Source: Papio anubis (lineage: Eukaryota; Chordata; Mammalia; Primates; Cercopithecidae). Taken from it: a stretch of DNA of 64,000 nt. The stretch lies in assembly GCF_008728515.1 (NCBI RefSeq), contig NC_044981.1:7076895-7140894 (forward strand). The letters are read 5' to 3'. The notes under the pieces are model-generated. The model saw only the letters and a program-made list of their open reading frames with translations. It did no database searches and was not told the origin of the DNA. Below are positions 50,019-61,772 of the stretch, piece by piece (positions within the stretch are counted from its first letter, which is position 1; every line of letters begins with the position of its first letter). The translations under genes were made by a program, and so were the position numbers.

Positions 50019-51776
50019 GCAAGAAGTAATTTGGAAGATGCACCATAAACACTGAGATACTGTACAACTAGTCATACTTTTTTTTTTTTTAATGTGGATG
50101 TTTTAAAAATAAATTTTGCATAAAACACCCACAGAATGATATGAGGAGACCTGAAAACAGTCAGTGGGTTCTCCACTTCTGTTCAGGTTGCCTGTGGAGC
50201 TCCTCAGAAGCACGCAGGCCGGGTTTCTGGGTTTCTGATTCTGCCCTTTCCAGGTTTCTAATTCTGTTGTCTTTGATTGTTGCGAGCATCTTTATCTTAA
50301 AAGCTCCTGAGGAGATTTGTAAGCATCATCTTAAAGGGTCTTTTAGCTCAGGATGGAATCAGTGTCGCCTGTCTCTGATTATTGCTGCTGATGTAAATTT
50401 GTGGCCATGCTGTCACAGGGGCGGCGCCAGGTCCACACCTTCACGCTCTGTACAAATGGCGCCCCCTGGAGTCGTGTGACACAGCCATGCCGGTCAAGGC
50501 TAGTCCCTCCTTCCTCTGGGAAAACACGTGGCCCCTCTGGCTGGTCCCCAGGTGCCAGGCCCTTGCTGTGCATTCGCAGGGGAGTGTGTGGCCTTGGGCA
50601 CCTGCGCTAGTTCAGGTTTCTATCAACATTAATCTAAACGAACGCCAGAGGCCCCTGTGATCTGTGTTTCCAGGGAGCTATGTTTAATTGTGGCAATCCC
50701 ACGGTTATGAGACAAAAGTACTAGGCCTCAGCTCTGAAGTCAGGTTGGTTAACACATAAAACCTTTTACCCTGTAACATTAGCAACTGGGACCTTGGACA
50801 CCAGCGACTTGGGGGAAAGGGAGGAATGTAGTGATACACAAATGATGCACCACCAACTTCCATCTCTTGAAGGTTCCTGATCCCCTCCCTCCTCCTCTCT
50901 TTTCCTCTCCACCTCCCTTTTCCCTTGTGCTTTCTTTCTCCCTCACATGCATCCACACAAACCCAGGACAAGTTGTAGAGGAGCTTCGATTGCATTTTCA
51001 AACATGACATTTACAGCACAAAAGGAATCCAAGTAAAAGGAGAGGTAGGCAGACCAAAGCAGGAGGGTACTGTGCCTCTCTCAGTGGCTCACCCATCTGT
51101 GCATTTGAGATGGGTCTAGCGGCGAGGCAGGGCCGCCAAAATGTCCTCTTCACGTGCACATCTGTTGAATGGAGCACATGATCAAATGCAGACATAGTTA
51201 CATATTGGTCACTCATTTGCAACCAAGCTTGGAGCAGGGGGAAGAAAGAACCTTTAATGTAATGAGAAGATCTCCTGACTCTTGCCACCTAGGACCACAG
51301 TGAACTTGAGGAGAAGTCACTGCAGGATCTCTCAGCAAGTCAGACAGGAGTTGTCCTGGGAAGTCAGAACTCACTGCTCCCATTCCCCGGTGGGAGGGGT
51401 ACAGCCACCAAGGCCAGGAAGGGGGACTGGCCACCCTGGCCGGGGGGCTGTCCCTGACTTCATGGCCCCCCAAAGATACCCAGGGGGTTCCCCAATGGAT
51501 TTCCTAGTGTCCATATTATGGTGTCCTTGCCACACTAGAACTTGTTAGAGGGCATCTTTCTCTTTGTGATAGAATATAGGTGTTTTCTTGCTGTGCTCTA
51601 AAATCTCTTCATTCACTTTTATTTTGTGTTGTCATTATTTAATATTTTAATTGTAATAGCATTGTTTTACTTTAAATGTATGTTTTTCAGTTTCATTTAT
51701 TTTAGTATTTTGAAAACAAAAATTCATATTCCATTCAACTTAGGAAAAGGGAGAATGATCGTTGTAGTCACTGATG

Positions 51777-51781
<5 letters not shown>

Positions 51782-51807
<26 letters not shown>
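51782..51807 (+). repeat. Poly(T) run in intron
   Basis: A run of about 26 T about 140 nt before exon 6; no Alu attached. It could influence the nearby 3' splice site. Confidence 0.8.
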
Positions 51808-51811
<4 letters not shown>

Positions 51812-51948
51812 GTGTTTTGTTAATTTTCTTGAAGGGGTGGAGGAGGGGGGAACAACTGCCAGTGATCCCAGAAGAATAAACAAAAGCGACTTTTGTTTTT
51901 CATTGCAGTAGAAAGCCAGATAAATATATATTTTTTTTCCTGCTTCAG

Positions 51949-52113
51949 GTCAGAAACCCTTCCCTTGTCAAAAATGCGATGCCTTCTTTTCTACCAAATC
52001 TAACTGTGAACGCCACCAGTTGCGCAAACACGGAGTTACCACCTGTTCCCTGAGAAGAAACGGGCTTATCCCCCAGTCAAAAGAGAGTGATGTTGGATCC
52101 CATGATAGCACAG
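51949..52113 (+). CDS. RREB1: RREB1 coding exon 6 in window: symmetric cassette with one finger
   Basis: The acceptor is ttttttttcctgcttcag before 51949 and the donor is CACAG|gtagtg after 52113. The exon is exactly 165 nt (55 codons) and phase 1 at both ends, so it can be skipped without changing the frame. It starts with a TGQKPFPC linker and encodes one finger at 51966-52031 (CQKCDAFFSTKSNCERHQLRKH), close in sequence to the finger at 41706 in exon 5. It ends in a Ser-rich tail (SKESDVGSHDST). The 55-residue difference between the human isoform lengths I recall (1742 and 1687) matches this exon. Confidence 0.95.
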
Positions 52114-55100
52114 GTAGTGCCGCCAGGTGAACAAGAACCCAGAGAGAGGGAGACAGAGGAGTTCGGTTGAGAGTTGTATCTAACTCCGGTCCGAGCTGTG
52201 GAGGGGCTGCTTGTTCACTTCCCTGTAGGATTCAGAGCCTATTAGTAGAAAGGCGGGCCCTACTGATGATTGGGAGGGAGCATAACTCCTGGGTCAGATC
52301 GCCTAGACATACGGCAGGAAACAGTGACAGTGCCCCTCAGTGACTCTCGGGGCTGCTAGGGAAGATCTGTCACCCTCTTGGCAGAAGAGGCCTTTGTTCC
52401 CAATGTTGGGAGGTGGGATGTATGGGAAGGCCTACAACTTTAGCCCTGGGTATGAACTCATCTAAAGGGGATGTGAAACCTTAAAGGTTTGGGGAGCCCT
52501 GGCCTCTGCAGCCTCCTCGGGAGCAGGCCTGGGCTCCCTGGGATGTCAGGGTATTGAAGGAACGAGGGGTGCGGTGTTCTTCTTTTCAATAACTCTCTTC
52601 CCGGTGTAAGACTGTCCTTGTTTGAAAAAGCACTGTGCATGTCCTTTCTTTAATCACATCTCTGCTTGACCTGAATCCGAGTATTATTCTCCTGTGCTGA
52701 TGTGTGCTTCCTCCCTCCAGCACCCACAGAGCAATTAACGGCTGCCCGATACGTCTTCTGCCACCTTTTTTCCCTTATAGTTTCTGAATTTACTCATGTC
52801 CTCTATCGGTACGCTCCATCCGCTCGGACTGCTGGGGTTCTCCATCCTCACCCCCAAGAGCAAACAAAACAAAAGCCAGCCTGCTGCAGGCCACTTAGAC
52901 ACCCCACCAGTTGGCACTGGTTAGCAACAGGGACAGCATCATGGTGCTGGGTCCAGTTCTGCAAGTCTTGAAAACCTGACACTATCTCGTGGCTGCGAAG
53001 AGATCCCCCCAGCTATGTTTTTCTAGGGTTGTAATTGCGTCCTGTGGCTTCTGTTCCTTAGATAGGGTGGAGATGGGGTGCTCTAGAGTTAGGAGGCACC
53101 CCTGCCTCAGGAGTCAGTGTGGACAGAGGGTTGGGCATTAGCCCCCTTGTCCTTACCTTGGTTATAGCGATGTGGGGGCGCATCTGGAGAGGCCACCCTT
53201 TGCCCCTCTCTACGCCTCCCACTGAGCCCCGTGAAACCAACTGTGAGTGCTCTTGACTGCCCAACCGCCAGTCCAGATCAGATCCTCTGAGGGTATGAAA
53301 GTGTAAGCTGCTTTGCTCACTGCTTCCCCAGCTTCCACTTCCACATAACTCACCAGTATCTTTGAGTGAAGAAAGATGTGGGTGCCCACGGAATCTTCCC
53401 CTAACTTGGACCCCTGTGAGCCAAGGATGACCTGCAGTTCAGCCCACGGGAAGTACACACCAGTGCTGGCAGGCACGCACTTGCTGCAGACCATTCTGTT
53501 AATGTTTAACCATCGGCCGCCACGTTACCTGTTGGTCTGGAACATTTTCTTTCAGCCTGGTTTTGAAAGCTACCCTGTGATCTTCCCATAGTGGTTCCAC
53601 AGTAGCGAAAGCAGCCAGTAACTGAGGGAGCTGAGGGGGAGCCCTTGGGTTTCCATGTTTACAAATAAGTCTTAGTAACTCTGTGCTGGATATGCATTTT
53701 GCATTCAGCTTCTTTATCATAAGGGAGGAACAAGGGCTGGGGCTCCTGCTGACGTCTGCAGACACAAAGCTGAGTCGGAATTTATGGTCTTAGCTTCGGT
53801 TCAGCACCAAGTGTATTTATAAGTTTGTACTCATAAGTTTTGTTTTCCAAATCCCAGCAAAGCCCTTTCCCACCTCCACCCCACCCCGGAAGTTATATAG
53901 GTTTTCTTGAAGGGATAAAACCTCTAGAAAAGGAAAAGTTACTGAAAGCTGTAATGTGAAACTAGCAAAGAGAAAATATATGTTTGGTTTAGTTGTGGTC
54001 CCAGTCCATGGTGAGAAAAGGGACTGAGATTTAAGTGGGAGAGAAAGGAGGTTAGGGAGGCAGAGTTTAGTGATTTCAAGGGGGATTTTAAAAACCAGAT
54101 GAGCATGATGGGCATGGGGTAAAGCCTTCATTCTGGGCTCCCCCCAGTGAAGTTAAAAAAGTGAGGCTTTGAAGGAAGACCACTTAAAAAAGGGGAGGCT
54201 GGGGGAGGAAATGACCAAGGAGGTCCTTGAGGGGTTTTCTAGGCTTATATGCTTAGGTGGCATTTTCTTAAAATTCCTACACATGTTTTATAATGCAGGT
54301 CTGACTTTTTTCAACATAAAGTCCCCCAAAAGAATGCTTAAAATGCCACAGTGGGGGCAGTTCTCCCTTCAAAGGTCCATTTTGAATATTCAGATTTCAA
54401 CTGAAATTCTTCATTCACTGTCCTCGACAGAGAGGTGCCCTGGCCCCCTCTGCCCTTGAAGGGCATGCCCTTGGTCCTTCCTCCGATGATGCCGCGTCTT
54501 CGTGTTTGTAGGCACCTACATAGGGCTGTTTTTAATTCATATAAACATGAAAGTGTTTAAACTCTCCCTTAATGGTGACCACCTTTACCAGCCCAGAAGT
54601 CCCACATGTCAGCATGGACTGCACCCCAGGAAACCCTCTCAGTCCTCCGATGCTTTGGGTAGAGTGCAGACAGTGGCTTCCCTGCAGACGCACCCCTGCC
54701 AGGTCAGATGATTACTTCGGTTGGTAGTCTGTCGCATCGGTTGAGGCGCATTTAATTTTTAGGAAGCAATAGATCATTAATTGTTGAGCTGACTAGGGCC
54801 GTCTCCACTGTCCTGTAGGAGGAGCTGTGGGTTTATTATCTATCAGGATTCCTTCTGCTTCCTCTGGCAGTTTTCTTAGTTGTTGAACACAAACCGAGGG
54901 ACTGATGGGGAGAGGGAAGAACTGCATATTTTTAAGGTAGCATTGCTTATATAAAAAGTCATCAGCTCAGCTACCTCATTTGGGAGTCTGGGTGGTTGAG
55001 GGCGGGGATTTATACAGCACCTGGCCTTGTAAGTTGACTGTTCATGATAGGTTTAGAGGCGAAGTGTTTGTTCATGAGAATCACTAATGAAAATCAGTTG

Positions 55101-55461
55101 TTGCTTAGAATGTGAAGGGCACAGCCTGCACTGCTAAAACACTCCCCCTAGTGGGAGTTTGGTAGAATACAACCAAGCCTCCTGTGTCCCAAGAGGGCGT
55201 TGGCCTTTCATTGTACTCTGGGTGATCTGTCTCCATTATCCACACAAAGGAAGGTCCCAACAGCAGGAACAATTTGATCTTAGTATATTTATTTGGGTTT
55301 CATTTCAAAATTTATTTTATTTTTTTCAAGCTTTATCATGTTAAATATGTTCTGTGCAGTTAAAATAATGCATGTTCTTTGCTGAAAAAAAATAATAGAA
55401 GTAGCCTAGGATATACTGGGGACAAAGGGGAAGTAACCAGAGATTAAATCTTTTAAAAATA

Positions 55462-55760
55462 ACCGGTTGGGCGTGGTGGCTCATGCCTGTAATCCTAGCC
55501 CTTTTAGAGGGCGTGGAGGGTGGATCACCTGAGGTCAGGAGTTCCGAGACCAGCCTGGCCAACATGGTGAAACCCTGTCTCCACTAAAAATACAAAAATT
55601 AGCCGGGCATGGTGGCTCACACCTGTAATCCCAGCTTCTTGGGAGGCTGAGGCAGGAGAATCACTTGAACCCAGGAAGCAGAGGTTACAGTGAGCTGAGA
55701 TTGCACCACTGCACTCCAGCCCAGGTGACAGAGCAAGACTCTATCTCAAAAAAAAAAAAA
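55462..55760 (+). mobile_element. Alu
   Basis: ggttgggcgtggtggctcat to gactctatctcaaaaaaaaa. Confidence 0.94.
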
Positions 55761-55782
55761 GAAAGAAAAAAAAACCTACAAA

Positions 55783-55910
55783 GGCCAGCCACAGTTGCTT
55801 ATGCCTGTAACCTTAGTACTTTGGCAGGCCAAGGCAGGAGGACCCCTTGAGCCAGGAGTTCGAGACCAGCCTGGGCAACATAGGGAGACCCTGACTCTAG
55901 GGAGGGAAAT
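55783..55910 (+). mobile_element. Alu, left arm only
   Basis: ggccagccacagttgcttat to gcctgggcaacatagggaga. Confidence 0.88.
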
Positions 55911-56610
55911 TACCCACAAAGCCAGCAAACAAATTGAGCAGTTTGTATTTTTATTGTAGAGTTTATACCAATATCCATTCTATAGCTGCTCTCTGTTGAA
56001 ATGATTCAAGAAAACGAATATCTTGTTTTTCCTTGGAATGTGGCCCAGACATTGGTGTGCATATCTCAGGATTCATATTCTTTAAGCTTTTGGATAATTT
56101 TGCAAAATCATTTCTTCTTTAAAATTTTATATTCACACCGTAATATTTCCTTCTGAAACCTCTTGAGATACTCAGACAGTGAGTGGCTGCCAAAAAGTGC
56201 AGTCAGTGTAAAACTAATGAAATGAAATGATGGAAGTGGACACGTTATGCAGATGGCTGTGGGTAAGCCTAAAGCCCCAAGCAGGTGTGAGCAGTAGGTA
56301 CTGTCTCTTCAGACCTCGGGATGGGGCAGGACCAGCTCCTTACCCCAGCCCTCCTGACCGCCTTGATGGCCAAATAATGGAGCATGTGATGTTGAGGAGA
56401 AGTGATAGATGCAGGTTGACACTGTAGTTACGCCTGATCACACCAAGTGAGAATCCAGGTTAGGTGCGTGAATCTGCTGGCTCAAGGACTGCACTCACAT
56501 CTGGCCTGTTGAGGGAGGCGCATCTCATACTTGTGCCATAAAACAATGACTTTCATCCACCTAATTCTCAGAGGAACTTCTGAATCCCTACAGTAATAAG
56601 TCAGACAGTG

Positions 56611-56903
56611 GCCAGGCATGGTGGCTCACGCCTGTAATCCCAGCACTTTGGGAGGCCAAGGTCGGCAGATTACCTGAGGTCAGGAGTTCGAGACCAACCT
56701 GGCCAACGTGATGAAACCCCGTCTCCACTAAAAATACAGAAATTAGCCGGGCGTGGTGGTGGGTGCCTGTAATCCCAGCTACTCGAGAGGCTGAGGCAGG
56801 AGAATTGCTTGAACCCGGGAGGCAGAGGTTGCAGTGAGCCAAGATCACACCATTGCACTCTAGCCTGGGCGACAAGGAGAAACTCCGTCTTGAATAATAA
56901 AAA
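56611..56903 (+). mobile_element. Alu
   Basis: ggccaggcatggtggctcac to ggcgacaaggagaaactccg. Confidence 0.95.
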
Positions 56904-57912
56904 ATCAGACATAGGATCTGCAGCTAAATAATAGGTTCCACCAGCTTCCAATGCACTGTTGTAGTGCATAATTTTAAGAAGTTATTAAGTCCTCTTTCAG
57001 CCTTAGGAAAGAGAAGGCCTTTTGACACTGTTTGATGCTGTGAATGTTGCAACCGTGCCATCCCTTAAAAGGACTTGAAAACTGGTAGGCTTTCCACATA
57101 CAGTTTTACTGGGTGGAATGGACAGATAGGAACAAATCAAAAGGCAGGAAGTCAGGGTAGGTGAGATGCCCGGAACCCAGAACCCCTTGTCTTCCCAGGC
57201 ACCCACAGCCCTTCACAGTCCGCTCCCCTCACTGTCTGCTGTTGCCAAGCCTGGCATCAAGGGTGCCCTTCCTTTGAAAGATTTCCACCACCCCTGGGAG
57301 GCTGACAGCTAGGAAGCCTACAAGCTTGCCTGCACCCCCTTGGGTCTCTGCAGCCTCCACCTGGAGATGAGCGTCAGGCAAGAGTGCATACCATACACAC
57401 AGAATGCAGGCTTGGGGTCGTTTCCTGTGAAACTCATCAAGACCATGCTTTGGGGGATTAGGGGTGGGGGTGGTCCTGTGTATGTTGCATGTTTGTATGA
57501 TCTCTTTGCACTGGAAAAATAACTTATAACTCAAGCTTCCTCAACCTCCCTGGCGCTGCGAGTCTCTGGAATGCACCCCTCTCCTATCTCGCAGCCCCTG
57601 TCTGCCCTGCCTGAGTCACTCACACCTTCCTGGGGGCGGGAGCAGTGGAAGCCGGGGGTTCGGGGGCACAGCCAGCTCTGGGAACACACCTCAGGTGATG
57701 TGGAGGCTGCTTTTGCCTTTCTTACCTCCCCGGGGTCATCTTGGTCCTCCTGGGGGAATGTAACAGGTGGTGAGGATTTGGGCCGAAAGAAGTCCTCACT
57801 GGTTTGGGGTTCAGGCTGCTGGCGTGGGTCTAGCCCATTCCCGGCGACGTCCCTGGCATGAGCGTACCTGGTGGTGCCCCTCTGAGCCCTCCCCGCTGTG
57901 CTTGCCCCACAG

Positions 57913-58710
57913 ACAGCCAGTCGGATGCGGAGACTGCAGCCACCGCGGGCGAAGTGCTAGACCTCACCTCACGGGACAGAGAGCAGCCGTCGGAGGGCGC
58001 CACTGAGCTCCGCCAGGTCACAGGGGATGCCCCTGCGGAGCCGGCCAAGGCGGAAACCGCCTCGCCTGTGCACGGAGAAGAGCACGGGCCTGGGGAGAGC
58101 CATGAGCCGGAGGAGGAGCGTGGCGCTGAGGAGAGTGCGGGTGACGCCGACGGCGCTGAAGAGGACGCGTCGAGCAACCAGAGCCTGGACCTGGACTTCG
58201 CCACCAAGCTCATGGACTTCAAGCTGGCCGAGGGCGAGGGCGAGGCAGGCGCCGGGGGCGCGGCCTCGCAGGAGCAGAAGCTCGCCTGCGACACCTGTGG
58301 GAAGAGCTTCAAGTTCCTGGGCACCCTGAGCCGCCACCGGAAGGCGCACGGCCGCCAGGAGCCCAAGGACGAGAAGGGAGATGGCGCCAGCACTGCGGAG
58401 GAGGGGCCCCCGCCCGCCCCTGAGCAGGAGGAGAAGCCCCCCGAGACCCCGGTGGAGGTGGTGGAGTCGGCCCCGGGCGCCGGGGAGGCCCCGGCGGAAA
58501 AGCCTGCAGAGGAGACTGAGGGCCCCTCCGACGGGGAGAGCGCGGCCGAGAAGAGGTCCTCGGAGAAGAGCGACGATGACAAGAAACCAAAGACAGACTC
58601 CCCCAAAAGCGTGGTCAGCAAGGCAGACAAGAGGAAGAAGGTCTGCAGCGTGTGCAACAAGCGGTTCTGGTCGCTGCAGGACCTGACCCGGCACATGCGC
58701 TCCCACACAG
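57913..58710 (+). CDS. RREB1: RREB1 coding exon 7 in window: acidic region and two fingers
   Basis: The acceptor is ctgtgcttgccccacag before 57913 and the donor is CACAG|gtaacc after 58710. The exon is 798 nt, phase 1 at both ends, so it is also skippable in frame. It starts DSQSDAETAATAGEVLDLTS, where VLDLT is a weak PxDLS-like motif. A long Glu/Ala/Pro-rich acidic region follows. Two fingers are present: 58287-58349 (CDTCGKSFKFLGTLSRHRKAH) and 58644-58706 (CSVCNKRFWSLQDLTRHMRSH). A lysine-rich segment lies between them (DDDKKPKT...KADKRKK). The exon is very GC-rich, so other frames, including a 304-codon antisense one, are open by composition. Confidence 0.97.
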
Positions 58711-60009
58711 GTAACCAGGGCAGGCCAGGTCCCCAGCCCAACAAGAGGCGGCGAGTTGGGCACCTTTGTCCTAGGAGCTGCCTTGAAGCGGCGCTGGAGG
58801 CCGCCGAGAGAACGTTTGCTTACGTTGCGGGTGTGCTCTTTAAGCCCGTGAACTAGGAGTTTTAAGGAGTTGTCCTCTTAGCCCTTGAAGACCGTGCAGG
58901 CCTGCAGCCAGGCAGGAGAGGGTCCTTGGCCATTGTGTTTTTGAGAACGCTGTGATCCGCCTCTTAGCGCTGCTGAGCCTCCGTCTTCCCATCTGTAGAG
59001 CTGGGGTGACAGCTGCCCTGTTTCAAAGAGGTATCTAGGAGAGGGTGCTTGTGCTGGCCATTTGGGGCCACTTGGTCCTGTCTAGTCCTGTGGCCGGGAC
59101 GACAGGCGCTGCCCCAGGCCACTGTGAGGCGGCAGGCACCCTGGGTGATCCGTTAGGGCCAGGAGGGTCTTTTCGTTTCTTAGCCGTGCAGCCGGCTGAG
59201 GTGACTGGGATAGGACTCTTAGCCACTGCCCTGCACACTGCTCCTAGAGTTCACCCACCAGCCACAGGGTGGAGGCTGCAGACCCCAGAGCAGGGGCGCT
59301 TGCTTTGAGACCTAGACCTGGATATGCTCATGGAGTCCAGAGATACATCCTCCTTCCTTCCAAAATAACCTGTCCCTCCTCTCAGCCGCAGCTTCCCTCC
59401 CTGTCACAGCTACAGCCCGCAGTGAACACGTGTGCCCCAACCCAGCGCAGTCCGCTGTTCGCTGCGCTTGCCGGTGTGAAGGACCAGGGGCCTTGGCTCT
59501 CACAAGAAGAGGGATATTCTTGGGCTCCCAGAAAGCGTGGTGGGCCCTGCCCCGGGCCTGGCGTGTGAGCATCAGGAAAGCGCCCGCTGCGCCACATCGC
59601 AATGCAGAGGGTACCTGGTGCCTCCGACTTAGGTGCTGCTGTCCATACAGATCCCTGAGAGGGTCCACTCCCGTCCCCCTCTAGATTCCTTCCTAGGCTC
59701 TGGTCTAGGCCAGTCTGCATGTCTCCTGAGGCTTCTGCTTCTGGGACTTGGGTTTTCTGGATCAGTATGTAGAGTGCCTGGACTGGGAGAGGAAGGAGAG
59801 GGAACATCTCAAACTGATAGCTTGAACCAGCAAACAGAGCTTGTCCGTGCTGTTTGCTGGTTCAAGGAAGAGGCCTCTGGCTGAGTAGGAAGGAGTCCTG
59901 GTCCCTCACACATAGCCTGGGAGCCCCGTTCTTCCTGTGCAGAGCAGGGTGCGGTGGGTACTGGTGCCTTTTGGTTAATGGAAATTCTTTCTTTCTTCCG
60001 TTGTTCCAG
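58711..60009 (+). other. RREB1 last intron, 1.3 kb, repeat-free
   Basis: It is GC-rich unique sequence without Alu. The exon 7 frame stays open past the donor to TAG at 58854-58856. A perfect 17-bp hairpin lies at 59821-59866, some 140 nt before the last exon. Confidence 0.9.
59821..59866 (+). repeat. Perfect inverted repeat, 17-bp stem, 12-nt loop
   Basis: The left arm cttgaaccagcaaacag (59821-59837) is the exact reverse complement of ctgtttgctggttcaag (59850-59866). Pairing does not extend outward, so the whole hairpin is 46 nt, shorter than a usual pre-miRNA. It lies in the last RREB1 intron. Confidence 0.85.
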
Positions 60010-60467
60010 GGGAAAGGCCATACAAATGTCAGACCTGCGAGCGAACCTTCACCTTGAAGCACAGCCTGGTTCGCCACCAGCGGATCCACCAGAAAGCCAG
60101 GCATGCCAAACACCATGGGAAGGACAGCGACAAGGATGAGCGGGGTGAGGAAGACAGCGAGAACGAGTCCACCCACAGTGGCAACAACCCCGTCTCAGAG
60201 AACGAGGCGGAGCTGGCTCCCAGCACCAGCAGCCACATGGCCGTCACCCGGAGCCGGAAGGAGGGCTTGGCCAGTGCCACAAAGGACTGCAGCCACAGGG
60301 AGGAGAAGGTCACGGCAGGGCGGCCGTCTGAGCCTGGCCAGGGTGACCTTAACCCAGAGAGCCCAGTGGCCCTGGGGCAGGACCTGCTGGAACCTCGCAG
60401 CAAGAGGCCCACCCACCCCACCCTGGCCACAGCTGACAGCGCCTCGCAGCTCCCGGGGATGGAGTGA
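60010..60467 (+). CDS. RREB1: RREB1 last coding exon: final finger, tail and stop
   Basis: The acceptor is cttccgttgttccag before 60010. The first two bases complete Gly, giving the linker GERPYK and a final finger at 60027-60089 (CQTCERTFTLKHSLVRHQRIH). The two fingers separated by the intron are thus joined by a canonical TGERPYK linker. After the finger come a basic stretch (QKARHAKHHGKDSDKDERG), an acidic Ser/Glu segment and a Ser/Thr/Pro tail that ends QLPGME-stop (TGA 60465-60467). The C-terminus differs slightly from my memory of human RREB1 (QLVGME), which supports a non-human primate. Confidence 0.97.
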
Positions 60468-60551
60468 CAGCCTCAGTCCCCCTCAGCACAGACAGAAGCC
60501 AGCAGAGCAAAGCGTCATGGGGTTTCCTCAGTGCCCTTCGGCTGTTGGGGA

Positions 60552-60554
<3 letters not shown>

Positions 60555-60582
<28 letters not shown>
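60555..60582 (+). repeat. (AG)14 microsatellite in 3' UTR
   Basis: A pure AG dinucleotide run 88 nt after the stop codon, followed by gtgagtgcgagagac. Confidence 0.95.
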
Positions 60583-60585
<3 letters not shown>

Positions 60586-61290
60586 GTGCGAGAGACAAGC
60601 AGGAGCGTGGCTGCTCGCTCAGTGCCATAGCCTTACCGCAGCCTGCGCGGGAGGCCACAGCCCGTGCCGATTCCAGTGCCTTAACTACTTACCGGATCCC
60701 TCCATATTATCGTGGGTGTTGTATTTTTCCAAAATGACTTCTTAAACAAAACAAATATTATAATGAATTGTCTGGAGAGGACCTCTTCATTTGAGCATTA
60801 GCGTTATTTTTTATTGGTGTGTGTGAGCTTGTTTTTGTGAATCTGTGATAGCACCGTTTGTTCTGTGAGCTGGAAACAGAAGGAAAAAACATACCCCTGG
60901 GTACCCAAAGCCAATAACTGGAAGAAAATGATGTGAATTTCGTGTAAATGACCAGAGGAAAGATGAATAAGATGATAATTTCTTAAATAGACATTTTCCT
61001 TTTTTCTGTGTGCTTCATGGTGGAGCTGTCATCTGGTCCTTGGTATTACAGGATGTGGTTGATGAAGGTTTCCAATATGGTTTCAGGCCAAAACCAGGAA
61101 AGATTCTAGCTTCAGCCTCATGTCCGTTTCCACTCTGTCAGCATTAGACATGGTCACCGTTCAAGTTTCAAGACATCCATTCTTAACTATAGAGAAGAGT
61201 TACTCCCCTGGCGTCTAAACCTATGGAAAACATGCACGGATAGCATATATTTGATTGCCTCCTCTTCCCTTTCAGTATCTATATTATTAA

Positions 61291-61312
61291 TATTATTATT
61301 ATTATTATTATT
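61291..61312 (+). repeat. (ATT)n microsatellite in 3' UTR
   Basis: About seven ATT/TAT units, preceded by an imperfect atattattaa start. Confidence 0.9.
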
Positions 61313-61766
61313 GTTAGTTCATCAGTTTGCTGTTCTCTGCAGTGAGCAGAATCAAATGGGCAATATTTGTCCTGAGAGACCTGTGCCGCACCCGGGTCCC
61401 CGTGTAAACGTGTGCCTGCGGCTGTGGTTGGCACCCTCGGGTGGTAGCTCTTCTACTGTAATGAGACAAGCCTTTCTTCTGTCACTGCAGAATTTAGCAG
61501 GGCCGTGAGCAGTCTTCCCAGGCGTGGCCCAGGAGCAGCTCAGAGAGGGTGGAGTGAGGGTGCGTGCATCCAGGAAACAGGCGTCAAGAAGCCAGGGCCG
61601 TGCCTGGAGCACTGCAGAGATGACTGTGGAGAAAGCAAAGCAGTGACCCAGTGACCAGGCACGTTACTCGTGAGCGAGGTATTCCCAGTCTTCCTGCTAA
61701 GCCTAATCCACGCCTTACCCAGCTGTGCTACTGTCATTTGCAAAGCGAGGAAATACTACTACTGGT

Positions 61767-61772
61767 AATAAA
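61767..61772 (+). terminator. Possible proximal poly(A) signal AATAAA
   Basis: AATAAA in ctggtaataaaactacac, about 1.3 kb after the stop. A GU-rich run (tgtgatgtggagttggtg, about 61822-61839) lies roughly 50 nt downstream. Use would remove the distal UTR, including the foldback at 62338-62448. Confidence 0.4.

Larger units (their letters stand above)
43414..51948 (+). other. RREB1 intron, 8.5 kb, with partial duplicate of exon 5
   Basis: The exon 5 reading frame stays open to 43781 with TGA at 43779-43781. A decayed 122-bp copy of exon 5 lies at 44053-44174. Then come antisense Alus (44253-44383, 44400-44690, 46990-47107, 48400-49013 nested, 49725-50018), a palindromic MITE-like element (44995-45111), a pyrimidine-rich tract near 50881-50945 and a T-run at 51782-51807. 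Stretches 45140-46980, 47110-48360 and 50100-51780 are mostly unique, with no convincing exon. Confidence 0.9.
52114..57912 (+). other. RREB1 intron, 5.8 kb
   Basis: The first 3.3 kb (52114-55440) is repeat-poor unique sequence. After that come + Alus at 55462-55760, 55783-55910 and 56611-56903. The last kilobase is GC-rich. No convincing additional exon is seen. Confidence 0.9.

Noticed and set aside
50881..50945. Pyrimidine-rich tract, possible triplex former
   Set aside because: It is not a mirror repeat on inspection, so H-DNA formation is not supported.
57830..58744. 304-codon minus-strand open frame, and 264-codon one at 57969-58763
   Set aside because: Both are antisense to exon 7 with Ser- or Leu-rich low-complexity translation; shadows of the acidic coding sequence.
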